In this document: positions 43,638 to 50,870 of the stretch, one piece after another
How the letters are laid out: each line of letters begins with the position of its first letter
How positions within the stretch are numbered: position 1 is the first letter of the stretch
Source: Myxococcales bacterium
Lineage (GTDB): Bacteria > Myxococcota > Myxococcia > Myxococcales > Myxococcaceae
NCBI GenBank assembly: GCA_016191815.1
Contig: JACPVI010000069.1
Coordinates: forward strand, 1 to 64,000
Direction: 5' to 3'
DNA: 64,000 nt
Translations under genes and position numbers: made by a program
The notes under the pieces: model-generated
Databases searched by the model: none
What the model was told of the DNA's origin: nothing
Seen by the model: only the letters and a program-made list of their open reading frames with translations

Positions 43638-43646
43638 GCTCTCCCG

Positions 43647-44099
43647 ATGGTGCGCTCGTCGCCGAGGCGAGGGCCGGGAAGCGAGCTGGCCAATCTCATT
43701 CTCCGCGCGGGGAGGCCAGGAGGCCTCTTGGTCCTCGCTGCGGCCGCCGGCCTCTGCTGGTACGGCTGGACCGTGCTGGACGCCGCCCGCGCAGGCGACC
43801 AAGGCGCCGAGGGCGCGTCGATGAAGTACCTGGTCCCCGGGCTGAGCCTGGCGCTCTTCGGGCTGTTCCTGTTGCTCGCGCCAAGGCCGAAGGAGCGTTT
43901 CCGGCCGATGCCCACCGCCGACCTGCTCGTCGCGCTCGGTTCGACTCCGCCGCCCTTCTACGTCTGCGTCGACTGCCGCATCCTCCTGCCGCTGGAAGCC
44001 GCGATGGGGCGTTGCCCTCGCTGCAGCTCGGCGGCGGCCTGCCTCGAAGTCTCCGGCCCCGGCGACCTGGCCACGGTGCGTTCCGCGCTCGGGGGTTGA
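43647..44099 (+). CDS. two-helix membrane protein with C-terminal zinc ribbon
   Basis: A 150-residue protein with two membrane helices (GLLVLAAAAGLCWYGWTVL near 27-46 and YLVPGLSLALFGLFLLLA near 61-78). Its C-terminal part has two CxxC pairs (CVDCRILLP and CPRCSSAAAC), a zinc ribbon. It starts nine bases after the L,D-transpeptidase stop, with a TAAGCT box across the end of that gene. No named family recognised. Confidence 0.65.
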   Translation: MVRSSPRRGPGSELANLILRAGRPGGLLVLAAAAGLCWYGWTVLDAARAGDQGAEGASMKYLVPGLSLALFGLFLLLAPRPKERFRPMPTADLLVALGSTPPPFYVCVDCRILLPLEAAMGRCPRCSSAAACLEVSGPGDLATVRSALGG

Positions 44100-44118
44100 A
44101 GTGCGAGCGGCGCCCACA

Positions 44119-44190
44119 CCGGGTCTGGAACCCGGACGCCTCCCGGTTGTCCAACGGCCTGGGCGTTCACGCCTGGCCGGCCGGTGAACG
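44119..44190. terminator. two hairpins between zinc-ribbon and sigma-factor genes
   Basis: A perfect 6-bp stem with a 5-base loop (ccgggt-ctgga-acccgg, 44119-44135) is followed by a 7-bp stem (cgttcac 44164-44170 with gtgaacg 44184-44190). Neither has a T-tract, so intrinsic termination is uncertain; they could instead be regulatory or a factor-dependent stop. Confidence 0.35.
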
Positions 44191-44242
44191 GTAGACTCGG
44201 AGCGCGGCGGGTTTCCGGCACCCGTCTTCGGAGGGCAGTCGA

Positions 44243-44896
44243 TTGTCGAGCGACGTGCTCGAGATCGCCGTGGGAGAGCCACTCGCGCGCGACGAGGGCC
44301 AGCCCGAGGTGATCTCCGAGCGGGTGTTGCTCTCCCGCCTGCGCCGGCGGGACCGGAGCGCCTTCGAGCTTCTGGTCCGGTCTCACCAGGACCGGGTGTT
44401 CGATTTCTGCGTCCGCATGCTGGGGGACAAAGAGGAGGCGATGGATCTGGTGCAGGAGATCTTCGTCAGCGTCCACCAGAACCTCGACCGGTTCCGGCAG
44501 GACAGCAAGCTCGCGACGTGGATCTTTCGGATCAGCAAGAACCATTGCCTCAATCGGCTGAAGTACCTCAAGCGGCGGGGGCGGGGCCGCTCGGACGAGC
44601 TGGGCGAAGTGCCCGAAGGAGAGCTGACCGCCTCGGCGGATCCTCCCCCAAAGCCCGATGAGGCCCTGGAGGCCGCGCGGGAACGCGAGCTGGTGCGCCG
44701 CGCCATCGCGTTCCTGGACGAGGACCAGCGGCTCGTGGTGGCGCTCCGGGACATCGAGGGACTCTCCTACGAGGAGATCGTCGAGGTGACTGACCTGCCG
44801 GAGGGGACGGTGAAGAGCCGCCTCCATCGCGCGCGGGAGAAGCTGGTGGAGATCATCGCCCGCCTTGAGACAGAGGCCGGCTGTGGAGGAGACTGA
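44243..44896 (+). CDS. RpoE-like ECF sigma factor
   Basis: A 217-residue ECF sigma factor. Region 2 is FELLVRSHQDRVFDFCVRML and KEEAMDLVQEIFVSVHQNLD; region 4 is LRDIEGLSYEEIVEVTDLPE and GTVKSRLHRAREKLVE, very close to the RpoE/SigW pattern. It starts at TTG 44243. A zinc-finger anti-sigma gene overlaps its 3' end by 14 bases. This is the third sigma/anti-sigma pair in the window and sits just upstream of lysS and the BAM/LPS genes, so an envelope-stress role is plausible but unproven. Confidence 0.92.
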   Translation: MSSDVLEIAVGEPLARDEGQPEVISERVLLSRLRRRDRSAFELLVRSHQDRVFDFCVRMLGDKEEAMDLVQEIFVSVHQNLDRFRQDSKLATWIFRISKNHCLNRLKYLKRRGRGRSDELGEVPEGELTASADPPPKPDEALEAARERELVRRAIAFLDEDQRLVVALRDIEGLSYEEIVEVTDLPEGTVKSRLHRAREKLVEIIARLETEAGCGGD

Positions 44897-45257
44897 GGAA
44901 GCCGTGCAGATCCAGCTTTCACATAGCGAGGCGAGGGGCCTGTTCCTGGCGGCGCTGGACGACGAGCTGCCGGACCGGGAAGGGGAGCGCCTGAGGGCCC
45001 ACCTCGACGGCTGCGCGGACTGCCGGACCGGTTGGGAGCGGTACCACCGCACCGCGGAGTTGCTCGGGCGCGTCGAGCGCGAGAGGGTGCCCCCGGCGCT
45101 GGCGACCTTGATCATGCGAAGGGTCCGCCGCCGGCGGCTCTTCGGGCAGCGCGGCCTGTTCCAGGCGCAGGTGTACTACCGGGTGCCAGTGGAGGCGATC
45201 ATCCCGGTCCTCCTGGGAGTGCTGGTGGCGGCGTTCCTGGTGTTGATCGCGCCCTGA
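44883..45257 (+). CDS. zinc-finger anti-sigma factor
   Basis: A 124-residue protein with a zf-HC2 domain (RLRAHLDGCADCRTGWERY; the H-x3-C-x2-C site) and one C-terminal membrane helix (PVEAIIPVLLGVLVAAFLVL). The helix is near the very end, so almost nothing lies outside the cell. Start GTG 44883 overlaps the sigma gene; GTG 44904 is an alternative with GAGGAA upstream. Presumed to sequester the sigma factor encoded next to it. Confidence 0.85.
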   Translation: MEETEEAVQIQLSHSEARGLFLAALDDELPDREGERLRAHLDGCADCRTGWERYHRTAELLGRVERERVPPALATLIMRRVRRRRLFGQRGLFQAQVYYRVPVEAIIPVLLGVLVAAFLVLIAP

Positions 45258-45281
45258 GGCAGCACGGCCGTCGAGCCACGC

Positions 45282-45677
45282 TCAAACGGGTATGACGGTC
45301 AGAGAGGGATCGAGAAGCCGAATGTCATCCTGATCGCTGGTGACGACCACTCGCCCGTTGGTCCAGGCCGCCACCACGACCGACGCATCCACCACGTCGA
45401 TTGTGCCGCTCCGCCCGCAAAGCTGGCCTACGGCCTCGGCGCGGTTACGCGTCAGGTCGTGGATGCTCACCCGCTCTGAGCCCAGGAGGAGCGCCAGACG
45501 TGCCTGACGCGGTCCGCGGCCGCGCCAGACTTGGGCAAGCACACCGGCGGGTATCACGATGGGGCGCCCGAGATCCTTGGCGCGCTGAACCAAGACGTCC
45601 ATCCGCCGGTCGCGGTTCTCGAATGCCACCAGAGCACCGCTGTCGAAGGTCAGCCCCCGAGGAGCCTGTCTGCCCAT
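45282..45677 (-). CDS. PIN-domain toxin (VapC-like)
   Basis: A 131-residue PIN-domain ribonuclease. The acidic residues are visible: LTFDSGALVAFENRDR (first Asp and Glu), TIDVVDASVVVAAW (third acidic) and VVTSDQDDIRLLDPS (fourth). VapC toxins typically cleave specific RNAs such as initiator tRNA; the target here is unknown. The ATG at 45677 (MGRQAPRG) lies inside the antitoxin gene, a 28-base overlap that couples their translation. In-frame upstream codons up to 45713 lie deeper in the antitoxin gene. Confidence 0.82.
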   Translation of the reverse strand: MGRQAPRGLTFDSGALVAFENRDRRMDVLVQRAKDLGRPIVIPAGVLAQVWRGRGPRQARLALLLGSERVSIHDLTRNRAEAVGQLCGRSGTIDVVDASVVVAAWTNGRVVVTSDQDDIRLLDPSLTVIPV

Positions 45678-45922
45678 GCGCGCTCCCTTCGAGTCATCGG
45701 CCGCTCCCTCCACACCTCATCGAGCGCCTCCTGCAGCCGGTCGCGCTCGAGTTTCTCCTCCACTGCATCCGAGATGAAGGCGCTCACCGACGGAGCGTTG
45801 CCTGCGCGCACCTCGTGCTCCACGGCCCCAACCAACTCCGATGGGACGGAAACCGCCAGCTTCCGGTAGCTGGCGGCAGAACGCCGCCGGCGGACGCCGG
45901 TGGAGGCGCGCTTCGAAGTCAT
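45650..45922 (-). CDS. antitoxin of the VapBC-like pair (ribbon-helix-helix type)
   Basis: A 90-residue basic protein upstream of the PIN toxin. ASYRKLAVSVPSELVGAVEH looks like an RHH DNA-binding strand and helix (AVSVPSEL...), and the C-terminal helical part (EEKLERDRLQEALDEVWRER) would bind the toxin. It starts at ATG 45922, about 120 bp from divergent lysS. Antitoxin dimers would bind this intergenic DNA and repress the pair; no operator was picked out. Confidence 0.75.
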   Translation of the reverse strand: MTSKRASTGVRRRRSAASYRKLAVSVPSELVGAVEHEVRAGNAPSVSAFISDAVEEKLERDRLQEALDEVWRERPMTRRERAWADRLLGG

Positions 45923-46043
45923 ACTGGAATACTACCTGTCGGAAGGGGGCCGATCAATCGCCGGCTGGATCCGCCCCGCGGTTCAGAAGGACGGCGGCGC
46001 CGCCGGCGGACATTGTGCTAGCTTGCCGCGCCCCTAGACATCC

Positions 46044-47555
46044 ATGTCCGACGAAGGCGTCAAGGAGCAGGAGATCTACGCGCAGCGCCTGGAGAAGGCG
46101 CGGAAGTGGCGCGAGCTGGGGTTCCACCCCTACGGCTCCGGCTACCGGCCCTTGCACCTCGCCTCGGACATCCTCGCCCGCCACGAGAAGGACGCGCCGG
46201 AGGCGCTGGAGAAGTCCGCTCCGGTGTACTCGGTGGCGGGCCGGATGGTGGCGCTGCGTTCGTTCGGCAAGGCCGCCTTCATCAAGCTGCGCGATCGGAC
46301 TGGCGACATCCAGGTACACGTGAAGAAGGACACCCTTCTGGACGCCTTCGAGCTGTTCAAGCTCTCCGACCTGGGCGACTTCGTGGGAGTGGTGGGCACT
46401 CTCTTCCGCTCGAAGACCGGCGAGCTGACCATCTCGGCGACGCGCTTCACTCCGCTCACCAAGGCGCTCCGGCCGCTGCCGGAGAAGTGGCACGGGCTCG
46501 CCGACACCGAGGCGCGCTACCGCCAGCGCTACCTGGACCTGGTGGCCAACCCCGGGGTGAAGGAGGTGTTCCTCAAGCGGACCAGGCTGGTGAAGCTCAT
46601 CCGGGACTTCCTCGACGACCGGGGCTTCGTCGAGGTCGAGACGCCGATGATGCACCCGTTGGTATCCGGCGCGGCAGCCAGGCCCTTCACCACCCACCAC
46701 AACGCGCTGGACATCGACCTGTACATGCGCATCGCCCCGGAGCTGTACCTCAAGCGGCTGGTGGTGGGCGGAATCGAGCGCGTCTACGAGATCAACCGCA
46801 ACTTCCGGAACGAGGGCATCAGCACCCGCCACAACCCCGAGTTCACCATGCTCGAGTTCTACCAGGCCTACGCCACCTACGAGGACCTGATGGACCTTAC
46901 CGAGGAGATGCTCTCCGAGGCGGCGAGCGCTTTGGCCGGGGCCACCCGCCTCAAGTACGGCGATCACGAGCTGGACTTCGGCAAGGGGTGGAAGCGCATC
47001 CCGATGTCCGAGGCGATCAGGGAGGCGGTTCCCGGCCTCTCCGACAAGGACATGTCGGACCCCGACCGGCTCCGGCACGAATTGCTCAGGACCCGGCATG
47101 CCGACGCGGAGGTGGCCGCCGTCCAGCAGATGACGCACGGCGAGCTGGTGGGCGCGCTGTTCGAGGAGCACGTCGAACACCGCCTCACCCACCCCACCTT
47201 CATCACCCGGTTCCCCACCGCGGTCAGCCCGCTCGCCCGGCGGAACGACGAGAGCCCGGAAATGGCGGACCGCTTCGAGCTGTTCGTGGCGGGCCGGGAG
47301 ATCGCCAACGCCTTCTCCGAGCTCAACGACCCGCTCGACCAGAAGGAGCGCTTCCTGGCGCAGGTGGAGGCGAAGCGGCGTGGCCAGGAGGAGACGATGG
47401 ACTACGACGAGGACTACATCCGCGCCCTCGAGCACGGAATGCCACCCACGGCCGGAGAGGGGATAGGCATCGACCGGCTGGCGATGCTGCTCACCGACTC
47501 GCCCTCCATCCGCGACGTCATCCTCTTCCCGCTCCTCAAGCCGCTTCCCCGCTGA
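46044..47555 (+). CDS. lysS: lysyl-tRNA synthetase (class II)
   Basis: A 503-residue class IIb synthetase. An OB-fold anticodon domain (VAGRMVALRSFGKAAFIKLR) occupies residues 60-150. Motif 1 is near DDRGFVEVETPMMHPLVSG, motif 2 is YEINRNFRNEGISTRHNPEF, and motif 3 is GEGIGIDRLAMLLTDSPSI. Residues IAPELYLKRLVVGG confirm the family. Length is typical. It heads the envelope cluster: the LolC/E-type gene begins 12 bases after its stop. In myxobacterial genomes lysS next to lol genes is a familiar order. Confidence 0.97.
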   Translation: MSDEGVKEQEIYAQRLEKARKWRELGFHPYGSGYRPLHLASDILARHEKDAPEALEKSAPVYSVAGRMVALRSFGKAAFIKLRDRTGDIQVHVKKDTLLDAFELFKLSDLGDFVGVVGTLFRSKTGELTISATRFTPLTKALRPLPEKWHGLADTEARYRQRYLDLVANPGVKEVFLKRTRLVKLIRDFLDDRGFVEVETPMMHPLVSGAAARPFTTHHNALDIDLYMRIAPELYLKRLVVGGIERVYEINRNFRNEGISTRHNPEFTMLEFYQAYATYEDLMDLTEEMLSEAASALAGATRLKYGDHELDFGKGWKRIPMSEAIREAVPGLSDKDMSDPDRLRHELLRTRHADAEVAAVQQMTHGELVGALFEEHVEHRLTHPTFITRFPTAVSPLARRNDESPEMADRFELFVAGREIANAFSELNDPLDQKERFLAQVEAKRRGQEETMDYDEDYIRALEHGMPPTAGEGIGIDRLAMLLTDSPSIRDVILFPLLKPLPR

Positions 47556-47567
47556 GGCGAAAGGCCC

Positions 47568-50036
47568 GTGCAACGCCCCGAGCGCCATACCTCGTACCGC
47601 TGGGAGTGGGTGTGGGGTGGCGCCTTCTTGCTGGTGGTGGGAGCGGCCCTGCTCGCTTTGGCGCTGAGCCGAGCCGACGCCTGGGCGCTGGTGGTGGGAG
47701 ACCTCCTCTTGGGGACCTTTGGCTGGGGCGCGCCGCTCGAGGCGTTGGTGGCGGCCGGCTACCTGGCGTTCTTCGAGGAGATCGCCGAAGCCGCGCGCGT
47801 TGCGGGGGCGACGGCCAAGCCCGCAGTGCAGATCTGGCTGTACGCCGGACCCGGGCTCGCCTTATGGGTGGCGGGCTGGGCGGCGTTGGCCTTCGGCATC
47901 CGCCGGAGCGACTCCGAGTCCGAGCCGCCCTCCGAGGCGGTCGGCTCGAAGCTGTACCCCAGGCTGCAGGGCTACCGCGACTTCTACTGGAGCACCCTGG
48001 CCGCGTACGGCGGCGGGATCCTCCTCGCGGAGCTGGCGGTGATCTTCCTGCACACCCTTTTGGTGGGCGCGGACAACGAGCCGGTCGGCAATCTGGTGTC
48101 TGGGGAGCGGGGGCTGGGAGTGCCTCCCCTGGTCGCCTTCTCGTTCGCGCTGGCGGTCGGGTCGGCCATCGCCTTCGCCGGGGGATTCATCGGCGCGACC
48201 AGGGCGCGGAGGCTCTCGGCGCCCGAGTCGACCATCGCGCTCATCTACTTCGGGCTGCCCGTTCCGATCATCCTGTCGCTGATGCGGCAGGTGCCGCAGC
48301 TCATGGTGTCCTTGGGCTACCGGCTCCGAGAGGTGACCTACCTCGCCGGGCTCCTGGGCCAGGATCGCCCCGAGCTTGGCTACTGGCTGGTGCTCGCCGG
48401 GCTGGTGCTGATGCTCTACCTCGGGGTCACCACCGGCTTCGTGGCCACCTCCAGCGGGCGGCTCGACATCGCCGCCGGCTTCGAACTGTTCGTCGCCCGG
48501 CGCCACGTCTCGGTGTTCCGGCCGGGGCTTTTGCTCGGCGCCTTCGCGGTGCTCATCTTCGGCATCATCCCGCCGCTGGTGGTCTGGGCCGTCCTCCACG
48601 CGGCGGCGGCGGCGGTGGAGCGCACCCGCATCCGCGCGCTCGGGAAGGCGGACCCGCTCCAGGGCGCCAAGGCGCTGCACCAGCTCAAGCTCAAGGCCCA
48701 GAGCCCCACCGCGATGATGACCGCGCTCTCGGTGGGCGGCGTCGGCGTCGGGGTGATGGCGCTGATCATCGTCCTGTCGGTGATGAGCGGCTTCGAGATC
48801 GACCTCCAGCAGAAGATCCTCGGCACCAACGCCCACGCGGTGGTCCTCAAGTACGGCGAATCGATGGGCGAGTACGAGCAGGTGATGGAGAAGATCAAGG
48901 GCGTGAAGGGCGTGGTCGGGCAGACGCCGTTCATCCTGAACGAGGTGATGATCTCCTCCGAGGGGAACATCTCCGGGGCGCTGATCAAGGGGATCGACCC
49001 GGAGACGGTGGGCGACGTCACCGACCTGCCGAAGTACATGCTGCCCGGCGGGTCGCTCGAGGGGCTGGTGGACCCGGAGAAGATCATCCCCAAGCGGATC
49101 GCACCCAAGGGCGGGGCGGCGATCGACGACCGGCCGGCGGCGGCCGAGCTGGCGAGGCCCGCGGGAAGCCAGGGAATCATCCGCACCCCGGAGGCCGAGG
49201 AGGACGACTTCATCATCGCGCCCGAGGGCGGGAGCGAGGCGCCGCTGCCGGGCATCGTGCTGGGGAGGGAGCTCGCCGCGCAGCTCAAGGTGGTGGTGGG
49301 CGACCGGCTGAACGTGGTCTCGCCGCTGGGGGGTGAGCTCGGCCCCCAGGGCCCGATGCCCAAGAGCCGCCCGTTCCGCGTGGCCGGCATCTTCTATTCG
49401 GGGATGTTCGAGTACGACTCCAAGTTCGTCTACATCGCCCTCACCGAGGCGCAGAGGTTCTTCGGGGTGAAGGGCGCCACCGGCATCGAGCTCAAGGTGG
49501 CCGACATCGACGACGCCCGGCGCATCACCCGCGCGGTGTACGACCGGCTCGAGGGCTACCCCTACCGCACCAAGGACTGGGGAGAGATGAACCGCAACCT
49601 CTTCTCCGCGCTCCGATTGGAGAAGCTGGTGATGGCGATCATTCTCTCGATCATCGTGATCGTGGCCGCGGGCTTGATCGTGGCCACGGTGATCATGCTG
49701 GTCCTGGAGAAGCGGAAGGAGATCTCCGTCCTCAAGGCGCTGGGGGTGCCCGACGGAGGCATCGTGAAGATCTTCCTCGCCGAGGGCCTGCAGATCGGCG
49801 TCGCGGGAGGAGTGCTCGGGCTCGCGGCCGGCTTGGCCTGGTGCCTCTTCATCGAGAAGGTGGGCATCAAGCTCGACCCAGAGGTGTATTACATCCCGGC
49901 GCTCCCGGTGCGCATCGAGCCGTTGCAGACGGCGCTCTCGGTGGTGATCGCCGTCCTGGTGACGTTCCTTGCGTCCATCTACCCGGCGCTCAAGGCGTCG
50001 CAGGTCGAGCCGGTGGAAGGGCTCAAGGCAGAGTGA
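47568..50036 (+). CDS. LolC/E-type lipoprotein-releasing permease with extra N-terminal membrane region
   Basis: An 822-residue inner-membrane protein. The C-terminal 450 residues form a normal LolC/E (FtsX-like) permease: a first helix with LSVGGVGVGVMALIIVLSVM near 385, a periplasmic domain (NISGALIKGIDPETVGDV, GIVLGRELAAQL, FEYDSKFVYIAL), then three helices starting LVMAIILSIIVIVAAGLIVA and the FtsX motif VLEKRKEISVLKALGVP. The first 370 residues carry about seven or eight additional hydrophobic segments, absent from standard LolC/E of about 400 residues. It starts at GTG 47568. Together with LolD it would extract outer-membrane lipoproteins for LolA. Confidence 0.85.
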   Translation: MQRPERHTSYRWEWVWGGAFLLVVGAALLALALSRADAWALVVGDLLLGTFGWGAPLEALVAAGYLAFFEEIAEAARVAGATAKPAVQIWLYAGPGLALWVAGWAALAFGIRRSDSESEPPSEAVGSKLYPRLQGYRDFYWSTLAAYGGGILLAELAVIFLHTLLVGADNEPVGNLVSGERGLGVPPLVAFSFALAVGSAIAFAGGFIGATRARRLSAPESTIALIYFGLPVPIILSLMRQVPQLMVSLGYRLREVTYLAGLLGQDRPELGYWLVLAGLVLMLYLGVTTGFVATSSGRLDIAAGFELFVARRHVSVFRPGLLLGAFAVLIFGIIPPLVVWAVLHAAAAAVERTRIRALGKADPLQGAKALHQLKLKAQSPTAMMTALSVGGVGVGVMALIIVLSVMSGFEIDLQQKILGTNAHAVVLKYGESMGEYEQVMEKIKGVKGVVGQTPFILNEVMISSEGNISGALIKGIDPETVGDVTDLPKYMLPGGSLEGLVDPEKIIPKRIAPKGGAAIDDRPAAAELARPAGSQGIIRTPEAEEDDFIIAPEGGSEAPLPGIVLGRELAAQLKVVVGDRLNVVSPLGGELGPQGPMPKSRPFRVAGIFYSGMFEYDSKFVYIALTEAQRFFGVKGATGIELKVADIDDARRITRAVYDRLEGYPYRTKDWGEMNRNLFSALRLEKLVMAIILSIIVIVAAGLIVATVIMLVLEKRKEISVLKALGVPDGGIVKIFLAEGLQIGVAGGVLGLAAGLAWCLFIEKVGIKLDPEVYYIPALPVRIEPLQTALSVVIAVLVTFLASIYPALKASQVEPVEGLKAE

Positions 50037-50710
50037 TGGCCTTCCTCGAAGTCCGCAATGTCTACAAGAGCTTCTTCCTCCACGGGAAGCGGATCGACGT
50101 GCTCCGGGGCGTGTCGCTGGACATCGAGCAGGGCGAGCTGGTGTCGCTGGTGGGCGCCTCGGGCGCGGGGAAGAGCACCTTCCTCCACGTGATCGGCACC
50201 CTCGAGTCCCCGGCCGCCGGCGAGATGCGCTTCATGGGCCGCCCGGTGTTCGAGATGAACGACGCCGAGGTGGCCGAGTTTCGCAATCGCAGCATCGGCT
50301 TCGTCTTCCAGAGCCACTTCCTCTTGCCGGAGTTCACCGCGCTGGAGAACGTCGCCATGCCGGCGCTCATCCGCCGGACGGATCGCGCCAAGGCCTTCCG
50401 CACCGCGAGGGAGCTGCTCGAGCGGGTGGGGCTCTCCGGCCGCATGGAGCACCGGCCCGGCGAGCTTTCCGGCGGAGAGGCGCAAAGGGTCGCCCTGGCG
50501 CGGGCGCTGGCGCTCAAGCCGGCGCTGTTGCTGGCCGACGAGCCCACCGGGAACCTCGACCCCGCCACCGGCGAGGGAATCCACCAGCTCCTCCGCGACG
50601 TCAACCGCGAGCTGGGCGTCACCGCGGTGGTGGTGACGCACAACGAGCAGCTCGCCCGCTCGATGCCCAGGCAACTGCGGCTGGCCGGCGGGAGGGTGAA
50701 TCCTGCCTGA
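50036..50710 (+). CDS. lolD: lipoprotein-releasing ABC transporter ATPase LolD
   Basis: A 224-residue ABC ATPase. Walker A is GASGAGKSTFLHV near residue 42, the Q-loop is FVFQSHFLLPEFTALENV, the signature is LSGGEAQRVALARALAL, and Walker B is LLLADEPTGNLDP followed by the switch His in VVVTHNEQLA. PEFTALENV is the LolD-type Q-loop extension. The ATG at 50036 overlaps the permease stop (TGATG). The two gene products form the inner-membrane complex that releases lipoproteins. Confidence 0.95.
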   Translation: MAFLEVRNVYKSFFLHGKRIDVLRGVSLDIEQGELVSLVGASGAGKSTFLHVIGTLESPAAGEMRFMGRPVFEMNDAEVAEFRNRSIGFVFQSHFLLPEFTALENVAMPALIRRTDRAKAFRTARELLERVGLSGRMEHRPGELSGGEAQRVALARALALKPALLLADEPTGNLDPATGEGIHQLLRDVNRELGVTAVVVTHNEQLARSMPRQLRLAGGRVNPA

Positions 50711-50870
50711 GAGCGGCGATCGCTCGAGTCGAAGCTCGGCCGCTCGGGTTGGGCCGAGTCGAAGCCGGATCGCTGCCAGCGAGCACCGCCGCTGAGAAAC
50801 GGGTTGTCGCCGCGCTGCGCCATCCTCTACATTCCGCCGCCCGCCTGGACCGCCAACCGAGAGGCCTTCC
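50711..50870. promoter_or_regulatory. lolD-bamA intergenic region with candidate bamA promoter
   Basis: A 160-bp gap. An 11-bp motif, cgagtcgaagc, is repeated at 50725-50735 and 50755-50765, 30 bp apart. A promoter can be read as TTGTCG (50804-50809), 18-bp spacer, TACATT (50828-50833). GAGAGG at 50859-50864 is a possible ribosome-binding site placed six bases before a GTT codon at 50871. Confidence 0.4.

Noticed and set aside
44119-44135. tRNA T-arm-like hairpin
   Set aside because: Stem and loop alone; no acceptor, D or anticodon arms around it.
46106-49336. 1076-residue plus-strand ORF across lysS and the LolC/E gene
   Set aside because: Shifted reading of lysS and the permease; Arg/Gly/Pro-rich and spans two genes.
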